64,000 bases of DNA from Limnoperna fortunei (GCA_944474755.1 OX104123.1:66705898-66769897); one strand, 5' to 3'. Counted from the first letter of the stretch, positions 1 to 11,728 are shown. The notes: generated from the sequence alone by a model not told the origin. Translations and numbers: made by a program.

Positions 1-374
1 CATTTTGGAGGCGTGCGGGAACGGCTCATCCGCTCCGTGCGCAAGGTACTTTATGCAGTTATGCAGGAGCAAAAGATTCGATTGTCAGATGAAGGACTCA
101 ATATTTTGTTTTGTGAAGTTGAGAGCATTTTGAACGGAAGACCAATTACTGAACTGTCAGATGATATCTCATATTTGAATGCGTTAACACCCAATCATTT
201 GATTCTTCAGCGATCAGGAGAGAGGATTCCACCCGGTCTATTTGAAAAGACGGATTGTTATGCGGTAAGACGCTAGAAACAAATACAATATCTTGCTGAC
301 CTTTTTTGGAGCAGATGGCGTAACAATATTTGCCTTTACTACAAAGCAGACAGAAAATGGACAAATAAAACTAG
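1..374 (+). pseudogene. BEL/Pao retrotransposon pol fragment, integrase part
   Basis: The reading frame is open from base 1, so the window starts inside the gene. It reads as the late integrase region of a BEL/Pao pol polyprotein, with the motifs GGVRERLIRSVRK, ILNGRPIT and LTPNHL. A TAG at 274-276 interrupts it at the place where the family usually has a tryptophan; the same frame then continues to the SINE insertion at 375. The integrase would insert the cDNA of the LTR element into chromosomes. The stop and the insertion make this copy non-functional. The family assignment is from remembered motifs and is fairly secure; the exact BEL lineage is not determined. Confidence 0.85.
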
Positions 375-887
375 ATTGATTGATTGATTAATGGTGTTTA
401 ACGCCCGAGCAGCAATATTTCAGCTATATTCAGGCGATGAACATGAAATGGATGATAAAATGAACATGAAATGATGATGAATGAAAATGGGATGGGACAC
501 AAGGAAAAGTAGGGGTAACGGATTTTAGATTGCCACTGGCAAATGGGAGGATGGATAGGGTCGGGCAATTTAGCCTCCTGTAGCGGGATCGAAATCCCTA
601 CTCATAGCGAATACTACAGCAGCGTTCTTTAACGTGCGAGGAACGTGGCATTTTTCCGAACACGGTGCACTAATATGGTTTGCGGTCAGGTTTTCCGTAT
701 AATGGCCTGACAACCCCAGCTTGCCAGGGGTACCCCATTCAACCACCTGGGGCACACATCCCAGTCGGTCTTTAGGCAAACCGACCTGACACGCCGGTCA
801 GGGTACTGAGCGCTATTTAGTCGCCTTTTACGACAAGCTAGCGCGACTGCGGTCTATTCTTTTAGCCACCCGGATCCCGCACGGGGC
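375..887 (-). mobile_element. SINE-A, complete copy 1 (513 bp) inside BEL/Pao pol
   Basis: The insertion is flanked by a perfect 13-bp target-site duplication, CAAATAAAACTAG, at 362-374 and 888-900. Read on the minus strand it begins GCCCCGTGCGGGATCC and ends with GAATATAGCTGAAAT, GGCGTTAAACACC and an (AATC)n tail. The other SINE-A copy at 5214-5726 is also 513 bp. There is no coding capacity; the ORF at 570-779 is a by-product. Tail and variable-length duplication fit LINE-mediated retrotransposition. An interior stretch, TTCGATCCCGC, resembles a pol III B box but lies far from the head, so promoter type is unsure. Confidence 0.9.
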
Positions 888-1090
888 CAAATAAAACTAG
901 AAACATGGACGTTGGAGACATCGTGTTGTTAGTAGACAATACGCCTAGGAATACCTGGAACGTTAGCCGTAAATTGGAAGTTCTACCAAATAAGAACAAT
1001 GTTAACCGTATTGCGAAAGTTAAAACCCAATATTCAACTTTGACTCGTCCTGTTACGAAATTGTGTCTTCTGGTAGAAAATGATGGTTGA
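888..1090 (+). pseudogene. BEL/Pao pol fragment, DUF5641-like C-terminal part
   Basis: After the second target-site copy the same BEL/Pao frame resumes. It contains MDVGDIVLLVDNTPRNTW, the hallmark of the DUF5641 domain that closes BEL/Pao polyproteins after the integrase, then runs through NRIAKVKTQ to a TGA at 1088-1090. With the fragment at 1-374 it is one gene split only by the SINE. Continuity across the insertion, apart from the TAG at 274, shows the SINE arrived after the retrotransposon. Confidence 0.85.
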
Positions 1091-1660
1091 GATCCCACCG
1101 CTGTCGCCACAATGTAGAGACTTATATAAAGAGACTTATTAAAATTTTGATATTGACAATTGTATTTTTATTGGTCTTACTGTTATATTTGGTAATTGCA
1201 TTTTGTAGAAAGGTAATTAAGGGGCTGGTATGTACGGACGAATTCATAACTTCTTTGTCGGTAAGAATTTGTTTTGAAATTTTTTATTTTATTTTGATAA
1301 AAATGATGTTTCATTCCCCTATACTTTTGTTACCCTTAAGATTATGGAAAATTTGGAAAATGTTTAGACATTTAAAGGTCTGATCTTTATTAATTTAGAT
1401 GCCAGAAGATATAAAATACGGTATGTTTATTTTTCAGATATTTATAAATATTCAGTTTCTCGGTCAGTCCATTTGTTTATAATTTTAAAGAGTGTTTCAA
1501 CGTATTTTGAATTGTTTTTGGATATTCTCACGTTGTTTGTATGAGTTAATATATGTGTGTGATAATTGTGTATTGTGGACATACAGCAATTGTAGAATAT
1601 TTTTCTCTTTATTTCAGTCAATTTCATCTTTATATATGTATGGAACTAAACATGGAATAA
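1091..1660. other. AT-rich sequence after BEL/Pao pol, no recognised gene
   Basis: This stretch holds a short hydrophobic reading frame (1087-1383) that looks like a chance product of T-rich DNA. It may be the untranslated end of the BEL element. No LTR boundary could be fixed. Confidence 0.4.
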
Positions 1661-1945
1661 ATGATGTGAATTGACACTTGTATTCTTTATGATGTGAATA
1701 GACACTTGTATTCTTTATGATGTGAATTGACACTTGTATTCTTTATGATGTGAATTGACACTTGTATTCTTTATGATGTGAATTGACACTTGTATTCTTT
1801 ATGATGTGAATTGACACTTGTATTCTTTATGATGTGAATTGACACTTGTATTCTTTATGATGTGAATTGACACTTGTATTCTTTATGATGTGAATTGACA
1901 CTTGTATTCTTTATGATGTGAATTGACACTTGTATTCTTTATGAT
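1661..1945. repeat. 28-bp tandem repeat, about 10 units
   Basis: The unit TGATGTGAATTGACACTTG plus TATTCTTTA repeats with a 28-bp period and almost no divergence (one unit has AATAG for AATTG). Near-identity implies recent expansion. It is a minisatellite, not a CRISPR array: units are contiguous with no spacers. Confidence 0.95.
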
Positions 1946-2136
1946 GGCAAATTGAATCATACACATGCAACTTTATCTTTTTGTTTACTTTTTTTTTGTA
2001 AAGTCGTTAACATTTTGCCATTGCTTTATTTTATTCAATAAACATAGATTTGAGGTTTTCTTTTTTTGATGCAGCTAGATATTGCCAGACATTGATCTGT
2101 CACAATAAAATCCTAAACTAGCTTAATTTCCATGAG

Positions 2137-2929
2137 AGTAGGACAAAATCCCCCCGGACAAAATCCCTTCCGTGTAATTTAGCATAGGCGGACAAAACCC
2201 CCCTCGTTAAATTTACAAGGCGGACAAAATCCCCCCTGTAAAATTTTCAAGGCAGACAAAATCCCTCTCGAATATGATTTTTGAAAATGCATGTTTTTTA
2301 AATGTTCACATCGTAGTCTTATACATATACAGATAAACCTTAAAAAATGACCTTATATTTTACTAAAAAAACCCCAGATTTTTTATTGTTTAATAATAAT
2401 AATTGTTTGTCTCATTTGCAGTGCTTAATTGGTGGCTTGTTAATTAAGATTGTTTATGATCAAACGAATATCGCTTACTTGAGCAAAACAGTCTATATAT
2501 CTTATAGAAAATTGAAACGGGTATGGCTTTTACTAATAAGTTAAACTTTAGTAAAATAATGGTATAATTTAGTTCAATATCTTTTTTCGGTAGATAATAA
2601 TGAAAGGGATCAAATGGCGCGATTCCTTTTATTAACACATGTCGGACAACACACACCATATCGACTCCATGCATTTCAGTGAAAAAAAATAATAACCATG
2701 TTTGAATCTTTGTCTCATTCATCATTTTAAGTACCAAGTAAAAAACTATAAAACACGATGCACAATACTTATCGATATTACCATAATCCGATTCGGGAGG
2801 GATTTTGTCCGCCTTGAAAAATTTTCAGGGGGGATTTTGTCCGCCTTGTAAATTTAATGAGGGGGATTTTGTCCGCCTATGCTAAATTATACGGAAGGGA
2901 TTTTGTCCGGGGGGATTTTGTCCGTCCCC
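2137..2929. mobile_element. Long-TIR DNA transposon, Mutator-like (non-autonomous)
   Basis: The ends are inverted copies of each other for about 130 bp (near 2141-2272 and 2788-2925), each carrying five copies of a GGACAAAATCCC motif. A perfect 10-bp duplication, TTTCCATGAG, flanks the element at 2127-2136 and 2930-2939. Long TIRs with 9-11 bp duplications are typical of Mutator-like elements. The 0.5-kb interior has no convincing transposase, so it would depend on a partner. Each terminal repeat is itself a mini-array, which is unusual. Confidence 0.8.
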
Positions 2930-3263
2930 TTTCCATGAGCCAGCCATGCATGCAGTTCAACAAAAATTATTCGCTGAATGTTTGCAACATGATCATTTTT
3001 CGTATTTAAAAAAGCTTTGCTACGAAAAGTTTTTACGAATACCTTGCGAACAATATCTGCGAACCAACTTGCAGCAGAATTAACAATTCGCAGAGTATTC
3101 GCTTGAATTGTTCGCTGCAAAGTATAAATTTCCATACGAAATACGAATATTCTGCGAATGTTTATTTTATAGTTAAATATCAGTTCGCTGGGTATTCACA
3201 TCATATAAACTGAGTGTTCGCAACAAATGTTCGCCACAGGGGCGATTTGTTTGTAAGGGCTAG

Positions 3264-3300
3264 TATAAATACGGCTGAAGATCGGCATTTCATTCAGACT
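3264..3300 (+). promoter_or_regulatory. Core promoter: TATA box and initiator, probably in an LTR
   Basis: TATAAATA at 3264-3271 lies 32 bp before the A of TCAGAC at 3294-3299, a textbook TATA-to-initiator distance. An AATAAA follows near 3414. The flanking sequence has recurring TTCGC/GCGAA motifs upstream. This layout suggests a U3-R-U5 region of a retrotransposon LTR, possibly that of the BEL element at the left edge, but no second LTR is in view. Confidence 0.5.
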
Positions 3301-3515
3301 TTGGTTGGGTACTCGGAGCGTTAAAAGGTAACTTAGATTTATATCAATCGGAATTCAAAGGGCGCGTTGTTGTGTCTGGATATCAACGCACAGCTTGAAT
3401 AAGGCTAAGGGTAATAAATAGACAACGAGACCTCATTGTTTGGGAGCTAGACACCTAGAGGCGCATTGCTCATGCGCATGGTAATAGCTGTATTGTGTAG
3501 GCGCAAGGATATTGA

Positions 3516-3936
3516 TTTTGATTGATTGGATGTCGGCTTTACGTCCAGCGAGCAGTATTTCAGCTATATTCAGGACGGGAACAAGTTAACAAACAATAAA
3601 TCAACGGAAAATGGGGATGGGATGGGTCACAGGATATACAATTTTGCCTGCCACTAAAAAAGTATGGAGCTTTGGGTAGGGGCGGAAAATTTAGCCTTTT
3701 GTAGCGGCTAAATGAGCCTACTCTTTTTCGAAATCTACAAAAGGGGTCTTTATCGTGCAAGGAGCGTGGCACTCTCCAAACACGTTACCCACTACGGTCC
3801 GCGGTCAGGCTTTCCGTATTATGACCTGACAACCCCCCCCCCCCAAACGAGAGGGTCTAGCCTATCCGACACCCGCGGACGCGCTGGGCTGCTCTGTGGG
3901 TTTAGCACTGGGAACCCTCCCAGTATGGTCCCAGCG
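3516..3936 (-). mobile_element. SINE-B, near-complete copy
   Basis: About 420 bp, flanked by a 10-bp duplication AGGATATTGA at 3506-3515 and 3937-3946. On the minus strand it starts with GGGACCATACTGGGAGGG and ends in CGTCCTGAATATAGCTGAAA, CTGGACGTAAAG and ATCCAATCAATC. It shares its central domain with SINE-A but has a different head. A 13-base C tract near 3829-3841 (G on the sense strand) sits inside it. Confidence 0.88.
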
Positions 3937-4235
3937 AGGATATTGAAAACCATTAAGCAAATTACCTATGTGTTAAACCCAACGTTCTCCTTTCTGAACA
4001 TAAAGAGTTATTATTAACGAGAGCCATACTTATCGAGGAATTAACCTGGTACGAACCCAAAGAAACACGTTACATTTTTTTCTCGAGTGTCTGGATATAA
4101 GATCTAAGTGGAAGCATAATGAATACTTATTTTTCATGTATTTGTACTATATATATGCAAAAACCAATTGTATATTGTTCTGCAAATACTTGTATTCCAT
4201 TTTTATATTCTACACATCTAAAAAGCATATATTGT

Positions 4236-4437
4236 TGTTGTATGTTAGTATGAATGGTAAATGTGTTTTTTGTGTTTGTGTGATAGAATTGTTTCCCTTT
4301 TTCCCGCTATATGTATTTGTAGTTGTGACGTCATTGTTTGTCTGGATAAAATGTAGCAATGGAAGCTGATGTGTTTTTGTTTTTAAGCCTTTAATCGGTG
4401 CCATCCCACCATTGTGAGCGTTCCCCCAAGTCCCTAC
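4236..4437 (+). repeat. Possible left LTR of a short retroelement
   Basis: This ~202-bp block is repeated in the same orientation at 6060-6263 with high identity. Both copies start TGTTGTATG and end CCCT(T)ACA, consistent with TG...CA LTR ends. A G-rich tract, GCGGGCGGGA, directly precedes the second copy, like a polypurine tract. No gag or pol lies between, and I found no flanking duplication, so this could also be two copies of another repeat. Confidence 0.45.
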
Positions 4438-5213
4438 AGTGACCCTTTTAAAGCGATTTGATGGAATTTTTAACTACTTCCCCAGATATTTTGGACATTT
4501 TAAACTTTGGAACTATCTGAATTTCTGTCGACCTCGTGCATCGTTTGGTGCCATGTTGGATTTTGATTTTCAATTCAAATCGGATTGTGATTTTGGACTT
4601 GCATTTTACACCATTTGGATTATAAATTTGTTGAAATTTTAGAATATTTTACTCGGAAGTTTACAGTCGGATAATAACTTTGACATTTTCCACCAAATTC
4701 CAATATGAACCGAAGTTTCCTGTAAGTTTCTACTGCCGTTTATGATGTGTCGTCTTTCAATTATTCGTTGACAGTTCAAAACCAGAACCAGACCATGTCT
4801 TGTCTACTGCTCTAGTGATGTCTTTCTGTGTTCCCGATGTATTGACTACACGTGTTTTGTTTGCATCCTGCCAATACATTTTAATGATTTACGACTTTCA
4901 TCGACATTTGACTGTATAAACACTGATAATATGGAAGTTCAAGACTTTTTGAGCGTGCACCTCTCTCATTCATATCAAATTGTTTATGTCGGTGTATTAT
5001 TTATATCGCCGATTTTACAGTGTTAAAGAAATCGAAGTTATGACAATTTTAAAGTATTAGATTTGAAATTTTAGTAACTTAGGTGAAAGTTTATTTTGTT
5101 CCTTGGTTACATGAACGTATTGTGAACTTGTCATTTAGCGGTGTGATATTGGTCATAAATAAAACCTTGGTGTGTAAGAGTTTAAGGTCTCTGATGAATT
5201 TTATCAAATTGTA
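4438..5213. other. Sequence between the LTR-like repeats, no gene recognised
   Basis: Together with 5739-6059 this would be about 1.1 kb of internal sequence once the SINE at 5214-5726 is discounted. It has no open frame of note, which would make the element a TRIM-like non-autonomous retroelement if the flanking repeats are LTRs. Confidence 0.35.
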
Positions 5214-5726
5214 ATTGATTGATTATTTAATGGTGTTTAACGCCCGAGCAGCATTATTTCAGCTATATTCAGGCGATGAACATGAAATGGATGATAAAAT
5301 GAACATGAAATGATGATGAATGAAAATGGGATGGGACACAAGGAAAAATAGGGGTAACGGATTTTAGATTGCCACTGGCAAATGGGAGGATGGATAGGGT
5401 CGGGCAATTCAGCCTCCTGTAGCGGGATCGAAATCCCTACTCATAGTTAATACTACAGCAGCGTTCTTTAACGTGCGAGGAACGTGGCATTTTTCCCAAA
5501 ACGGTGCACTAATATGGTTTGCGGTCAGGTTTTCCGTATTTTTGCCCGACAACCCCAGCTTGCCAGGGGTACCCCATTCAACCACCTGGGGCACACATCC
5601 AAGTCGGTCTTTAGGCAAACCGACCTGATACGCCGGTCAGGGTACTGGGCGCTATTTAGTCGCCTTTTACGACAAGCTAGCGCGACTGCGGTCTATTCTT
5701 TTGGCCACCCGGATCCCGCATGGGGC
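5214..5726 (-). mobile_element. SINE-A, complete copy 2 (513 bp)
   Basis: Flanked by a perfect 12-bp duplication TATCAAATTGTA at 5202-5213 and 5727-5738. It matches the copy at 375-887 nearly base for base and has the same length, indicating recent amplification from one source gene. Minus-strand tail (AATC)n at the left end. Confidence 0.92.
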
Positions 5727-6059
5727 TATCAAATTGTATTCAGCTTTTATATGACTTTGTTTGAACTAGTAGGAAATGCCATTAATTGATTGGCATCGCT
5801 GTAAATTGTTGTGTGAAAGTTATGCGTGCATAAGGTCATCCGAGGGAGGAGTACGAGATGCCAGACTTTCAGGTTATGCAGCGTTGATACGGGTGTTTTA
5901 ATAAAATGGTTACTAGTTGGTCGAATGATGAGATTGCATTCATGTTAACGAAATGTGTCTAAATATTTTTTTACAATGGCTGTATTACTATATTTCAATT
6001 TTGACAAAAACAAATTTACCATTTGAAAAATTTAGGAAATTTTTGTTTTGCGGGCGGGA

Positions 6060-6263
6060 TGTTGTATGTTAGTGTGAATGGTAAATGTGTTTTTTGTGTT
6101 TGTGTGATAGAATTGTTCCCCTTTTCCCCACTATATGTATTTGTAGTTGTGACGTCATTGTTTGTATGGATAATATGTAGGAATGGAAGCTGATGTGTTT
6201 TTATTTTTAAGCCTTTAATATGTGCCATCCCACCATTGTGAGCGTTCCCCCAAGTCCCTTACA
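6060..6263 (+). repeat. Possible right LTR (repeat of 4236-4437)
   Basis: Same-orientation copy of the block at 4236-4437, starting TGTTGTATG and ending CCCTTACA. It is preceded by GCGGGCGGGA, a candidate polypurine tract. See the left copy for caveats. Confidence 0.45.
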
Positions 6264-6374
6264 TTATACATCTGGCTGGTCCTGTGTCTTCTAATATTTT
6301 ATGTCATATGTCCAATCATATAACTGTTTTGTAACATGATGCCCTTCATGGGTTCTTGATTAGTTAATAATATA

Positions 6375-6493
6375 GGGTTATTGCATGAATATTGGGAAAT
6401 ATTGTCCCAAGCAAGTGTTATATTGCACGAGCTTGCGAGTGCAATATAGCATCTTGCGAGGGACGATATTTCCCAATATTCATGCAATAACCC
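6375..6493. mobile_element. Foldback (hairpin) MITE, family also at 28623
   Basis: GGGTTATTGCATGAATATTG at the left is repeated inverted at the right (ending ATAACCC at 6493); the inner halves also pair, so almost the whole 119 bp can fold. The copy at 28623-28741 has the same termini in the opposite orientation. No clear target duplication. Confidence 0.7.
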
Positions 6494-7255
6494 TTTTATT
6501 ATATAGTAATAATTTTTTTGTGCTTTTAATGGAATTGTCTAAAAGTAAAATAAATCAAATTATCTTGTATTTTGAAACTGTCCGTTATCTTTGCTATTTT
6601 GTAATATTTAACTAGGTCCAATATTATCATATTTTCACTTGGTCAATATTATAGATATATATTTTGATGTAGATTTACATGTAATAAAAAACAGATTTTT
6701 TTTCAATTTTGTGTTTTTATTTGTTGCTCCTTATTGTTGTGAATATATGGCCACACGCTAGAATTTCGTCCATACTCGAAATTCGGCGATTACCCTTCTT
6801 TCGGCAATTCAAACAATGATCCCAAGGCTAAATTACTTTTAAATATCTTGCATTTATTGCTCTAACCAATAAAATAAAATGAATTTCAGCGAAATTTACG
6901 TCTGTTACAGCGACACACTTTCATCGCCAAAATTCGAGTGTACTAGCATAAATTCCTGCTTTGAAACTGACGAGCCACTTGCGTACACGATATTCAAATC
7001 CCATTTTGTACAGTTTACACTTGCTTTTTTCCTTTGTTGGCTCTATGAAATTTACTTTTATCTACAATTGAATTCACTTCCATTTGTTCAGTTCAAGCGG
7101 TTCTTCTAATTTTCCCCTCGAGAGCAGATCATGTATGTCATTTTCGGCCATGTTTGTTTACCAAACAACAGTAAAATATAAAAGCCGATGTTCGGAACAC
7201 ATCTGTACTTTCCGGAAATTACATAAAAGACCGAGATTCAGTGTAAAATATGTTT
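6494..7255. other. No recognisable gene or repeat
   Basis: AT-rich sequence with only short chance frames. Confidence 0.4.
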
Positions 7256-7440
7256 GGTTTTTTTGTTTGTTTGAATGGTGTTTTAACACCACTTTCAGCA
7301 ATTTTTCAGCTATTTCATGGCGTCCAGTTTTTATTGGGGGAGGAAGCCGGAGTACCCGGAGAGAACCCCCGACCTGCGGTAGGAAAACTGGCAATCCTTG
7401 TCAATTAAGATTGGAGTCCAGTACACCCTGCCTGCAGTGA
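7256..7440 (-). mobile_element. tRNA-type SINE (family C), head-truncated
   Basis: Matches the family best seen at 55167-55424: minus-strand tail GCTGAAAGTGGTGTTAAAAC and body GAGGAAGCCGGAGTACCCGG (read on plus). The tRNA-like head is missing, so the copy is 5' truncated. Confidence 0.75.
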
Positions 7441-7873
7441 GAATATGTAAAATATGAAAATATACTGCACTTTATTGCTATATAAAATACAATGGGGAAA
7501 AAATATTACTATATAATAAACATTCTTATTCTTATTATATTAACCGTTAGTTAGATAATTAAAGATTGGTTCATGGGTTTGTTTTCTAGGTTAAATCCTT
7601 AGAATATCCACTTAAGAACCCTGCAAGGTCCATAAAAACTTATTTACATATACAGTAGGGTATGACAATTTTCGTATAGGACGAGATATCATGAATTCGT
7701 TTTTTAAAGTTATTCTTGTCCTAAATATAACTGAAATACTGTTACAAAACATAAATATCTTGACTTTTAATTGTTTTTTATTAAATAATTTTGTGGTTCT
7801 TTGTAAATAAATTAATTAAAAAAATATTTTTGTTGTTCCTACTACAAGAATGCAATGTGTTTCTGTCTACACA
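7441..7873. other. No recognisable gene or repeat
   Basis: AT-rich sequence without long frames. Confidence 0.4.
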
Positions 7874-8195
7874 TGATTGATTGAACGTTAACTTTACGTC
7901 CAGCGAGCAGTATTTCAGCTATATTCAGGACAATAACAAGTTAACAAACAATACATCAATTGAAAAAGGGGTGGGATGGGACACACGGAACACAATTTTG
8001 ACTGCCACTGGAAAAGAACGGAGTATTGGGTTAGGTCTGAGAATTAAGCCTTTTGTAGCGACTATATGAGCCTACTCTTTCGAAATCTACAAAAGGGATC
8101 TTTATCGTGCAAGGAGCGAGGCACACTAAAAAAACGTTACCGACTATGGTCTGCCGCCAGGCTTTCCGTATTATGACCTGACAACCCCCAACGAG
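7874..8195 (-). mobile_element. SINE-B, head-truncated, abutting the giant element
   Basis: Minus-strand tail at 7874 and SINE-B body up to ...CCCCAACGAG at 8195, where the terminal repeat of the giant element begins. The missing head is not found beyond the element's right end at 41562, so a simple insertion into an intact SINE is not supported. Confidence 0.75.
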
Positions 8196-8600
8196 TATGG
8201 AACGCCAAATTAACATATATTCAATTAATTGTACCTATCTTCAAATAATTGAAGATATCTTCAATTGAATTATACCTATCTTCAATTCAATTATAGATAT
8301 CTTCAATTCAATTATACCTATCTTCAATTCAATTGTACCTAGGTACAATTCAGCACAATTAAAGATATCTTCAATTAAATTGTACCTATCTTCAATTCAA
8401 TTATAGATATCTTCAATTGAATTGAACCTATCTTCAATCGAATTGAACCTATCTTCAATTGAATTAAACCTATCTTCAATTCAATTGTGCCTAGGTACAA
8501 CTGAATTGAAGATATCTTCAATTGCACTTAATTGTACCTAGGTACAATTGAATTGAACCTATCTTCAAATGAATTATACCTAGGTACAAATGTATTGCGA
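8196..8600 (+). repeat. Left TIR and palindromic subterminal array of the giant element
   Basis: After the 70-bp TIR come many degenerate units of the form CTATCTTCAATT and GATATCTTCAATT, with TACCTAGGTA variants. GAAGATATCTTC, TACCTAGGTA and CAATTG are each perfect palindromes, so the tract can fold into many hairpins. Subterminal repeat arrays commonly bind transposases; that role here is inference. Confidence 0.88.
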
Positions 8601-9069
8601 CCGGAAACGGAAGTTTTGCAACTATTTGGAAATGGACAACGAGGAAGATGCAGATGTTGGTCAAGCTACAAATAAACCAGGTTTGTACACAGAAAAACAA
8701 CATTAAAGACAAATCACAAGTTATTGGGTTTTTTCCGATATCTTTACATTTTTCAATGCTCGGGATATTGATAGATATGACACCAGATATCATTTAAAAT
8801 ATCCATTATAAAACAGGAATGAATATAATTTTGATCAGAGAAATTGAATAATAATAATTGTAATAATGTGTATATAAATACATGTTTCTGTCTTGATGAA
8901 ACTGCAAAAAAACCCTGAAAAATTTATGCCGTAAAATGTTAAAATGCCGACCCCAAATACTCTGTATTAACGACTCTAATGTATGTAAATGCACAGAATG
9001 CAGGATTTTGCACCATTTACCCCAGAGCTCCTTGGGGCCTTGAGCGGCCCCCAATCCCCCTGCCGAATT

Positions 9070-9228
9070 ATTTTTGCCTCATCTAAATCAAATCTCTAGT
9101 TACGGCCCTGAATGCTTAAACAGCATGAGACTTCCGACGGTCGTTGTTGCTGGCCTTCATCAGCATATGTGTATCTGGGAAGGTCACAAGTTCCCCCTGT
9201 ATTGTGGTGTTATAAAAACAATTATAAG
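9070..9228 (+). pseudogene. LINE reverse-transcriptase C-terminal remnant, left part
   Basis: The frame at about 9170-9228 (EGHKFPLYCGVIKTII) resumes at 13429 as RYWYRLENL, the usual late region of a non-LTR polyprotein. The CAC-ended element at 9229-13428 separates the two, and the frame is the same on both sides once one ATAAG copy is discounted. Confidence 0.6.
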
Positions 9229-11461
9229 CACGCCTGGTAAACCGATTAATCTGCACCAAATGCGCAGCACTTCAAAAAGTTATGTGATAATTCCGGTGCA
9301 GAAATTCTGGTTCAAAACTACGAAAAAAAATAATCTGTTGATTATGTTTTGATTCATTATTTGTAAATAAAAGCTTATACGTTAAAAAGGAGAATGTAGT
9401 TGAGTGCCTATATCATTCTAGGAACGCATGTTTGAGTCACAAAATGGAATTAACCATTATCTAAGCTACAAGCGTTTTTTTTCCGTCAGGCAGTTGGTAG
9501 GTAAATTTGATCGTTTGTGTCTGTTTTGTGTGTGATTTATTCAAAAACTCATAATTAACTGGTTATTTTTTTCTATTCATGCATATCTAGATAAAATATA
9601 CATGATATTTTAATCGTTAATACTTGTCACGAAGCAATTATATTACTCTTTATATGCTAAGTGTTGTCATTTAAATATGGTTCAGATGGCGTGGTATACG
9701 TGCAGATGGTATGGCTTATGAAAGAAAACTAGGTTTATTTCCTAGTATTTTATGGTTTGAAGTCTATAAAGACTATTTTGGGTTTACTTTGCAATATATC
9801 TTGAAACAATGATATGAACTTCGTATGAAATAGAAATAGAAATTCTTTATTGACCGAATTAAAGGGCCCACAAGGGGCATACAACATGAAATATACATCA
9901 ATAATTGGTACATTAAAAGATAACATTACATAACATTTTACAGAACTATGTAATATTATTACAGTAAAGACATAGTATAATAATTGAAAATATTTTGTGG
10001 GGATAAATAGTATGTTTTCTTTGAGTTTCACCAGTGACCAGTATTGCTCAGCATTGTAATTTAAGAGTAGTGGACACTGGGATCCACACATTGTTTATTC
10101 AATTTATAGATTAGTTTCATAATGACACTATTAAGTATTCTAGTAATTTACATTACACATGTATGACTATATATGAATATATACTTCTTTTTTTCTTTTT
10201 CGTATGTATAGTCTTTCATATCCCTGATATGTTGTGAATTGTATATGTGCAGAATGCGTGGTTTTGGATTTAAAACAAATCTCTGCTTGTACTATGTTTC
10301 AATTCAAGTTTACAACATAGTTGGTTAATTTCAATTGATTGCAGATCGTTCTTAAAATGTCGAATGATATTTTCGAGCATAATTGGCTACTTTTTGTTAC
10401 TTTTGTGTAGTATTTTTCAGTTCAGTTATGAAATGCATATACATGCACAACGTGTTGAAATACTAACTACTTGTAATCGGAAATTTAGGTCAAAGTGTGT
10501 GACCTAACTCATGATGATGGTATTTTGTAGCTCATCAACTTACCTTAATTATATATATTAGCTCTGATTTGGCATTGTTGTCTGAATTTAATTAGTTCAA
10601 AGTTAATCCAAACTTAACCAGATGCAACCACATATTTTTCATCGTCGGAAACCCACCGGCGGTCGTACTTCGCCTTGCTACGCTTACCACGTAGATAAAC
10701 GTAGGGTGCAATCAGACCTGGGTATCCGAGGGTGCATATTTTTATACTTGCATGTACATTTGTAATTGAAATGCACATGTTAACATACATTGCAAACTAG
10801 TTAGGTTATATGCCTGTGGTAACATAAAAGCTTTACGTAATTATTGGCGATTTCTTCAAAGAGTATAGGTTACACGGACTTCATTGAGCTTGATAGTCGA
10901 AATCAAGATAAAGTCAACAATAAACCCCCGATCAAGAAATGTGAGTCAGAGCCTCTTCACGACACCCTAGCTTCTTATCATCTCTAAGTGCTTGAATTGT
11001 ACTAATGTAGTTGATGTGCCACTTGATAGTTTCTCTAACCAGTCTTTCTAACCGAGTAGCGCAAACGCGAAATGTGGGTCAGAGCCAACATTTAAAATCA
11101 GCATCCTGCTCACCTTCAATAGGTACATCCTTGACCAATATAGTTGATATACTAGATAATAGTTTATAGCGGGAATATACTTTACCTAACCATTATCATC
11201 TTAATATATCCCATTTTACGTTTTATGTTGGAGTCCATGTTGCCAAAATAGGGGCAAAGACTCCCTTGTGAGATCCAATACTTTAGTGTCCATTTTTAGC
11301 CAATAATAGTATAAAACAAAAGGTAATGTGGAAAATGTCAGAGACAACAACTCGACTGTAGAAAGAAACAACCAAAGGTGACGTCTATATTTTTAAGATT
11401 TGATATCTGTACAGTAGTTTGCCACCATTTGCATGCAGTCAACGCTAGTATTTGAGTACGT

Positions 11462-11728
11462 GAAAGACACTCTGATATCCCGCTCGCAACTTTGTCACAA
11501 AAAGGTCTACATAAAAGGTAAACCTAAGTCTCTCAGACAAACAGACACTGACAAGACAGCAACGTTTAGTCCTTCATATAAGGAACTAGTGTACAAAATT
11601 TCATGAAGATCCGACTTGTAGTTCCCGAGAAATTCTAGAAAAACAAAAGTGTGACGGACGAACGGAAGGACGAAAGAACAGACCGAAAAACTATATACCC
11701 CTCAACAAAGTTGGCGGGGTATAAAAAC
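11462..11728 (-). mobile_element. Dispersed element F2, short copy
   Basis: On the minus strand it starts with a hairpin ATACCCCGCCAACTTTGTTG and ends near GCGGGATATCAGAGTG. It matches copies at 18195-18870 and 31925-32200. No coding capacity. Confidence 0.7.

Noticed and set aside
1087..1383. Hydrophobic 98-residue ORF after BEL/Pao pol, as a membrane protein gene
   Set aside because: T-rich chance frame with no signal peptide, family motif or start context.
1661..1945. Possible CRISPR array
   Set aside because: Contiguous 28-bp units with no spacers, in a eukaryotic genome.
7874..8195. Giant element inserted into a SINE-B, with the SINE head on the other side
   Set aside because: Sequence after 41561 does not continue the SINE; the complete SINE-B at 41992 has its own head.
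9750..10091. 113-residue minus-strand ORF inside the 4.2-kb element as its transposase
   Set aside because: No DDE or HTH motif and low-complexity composition.
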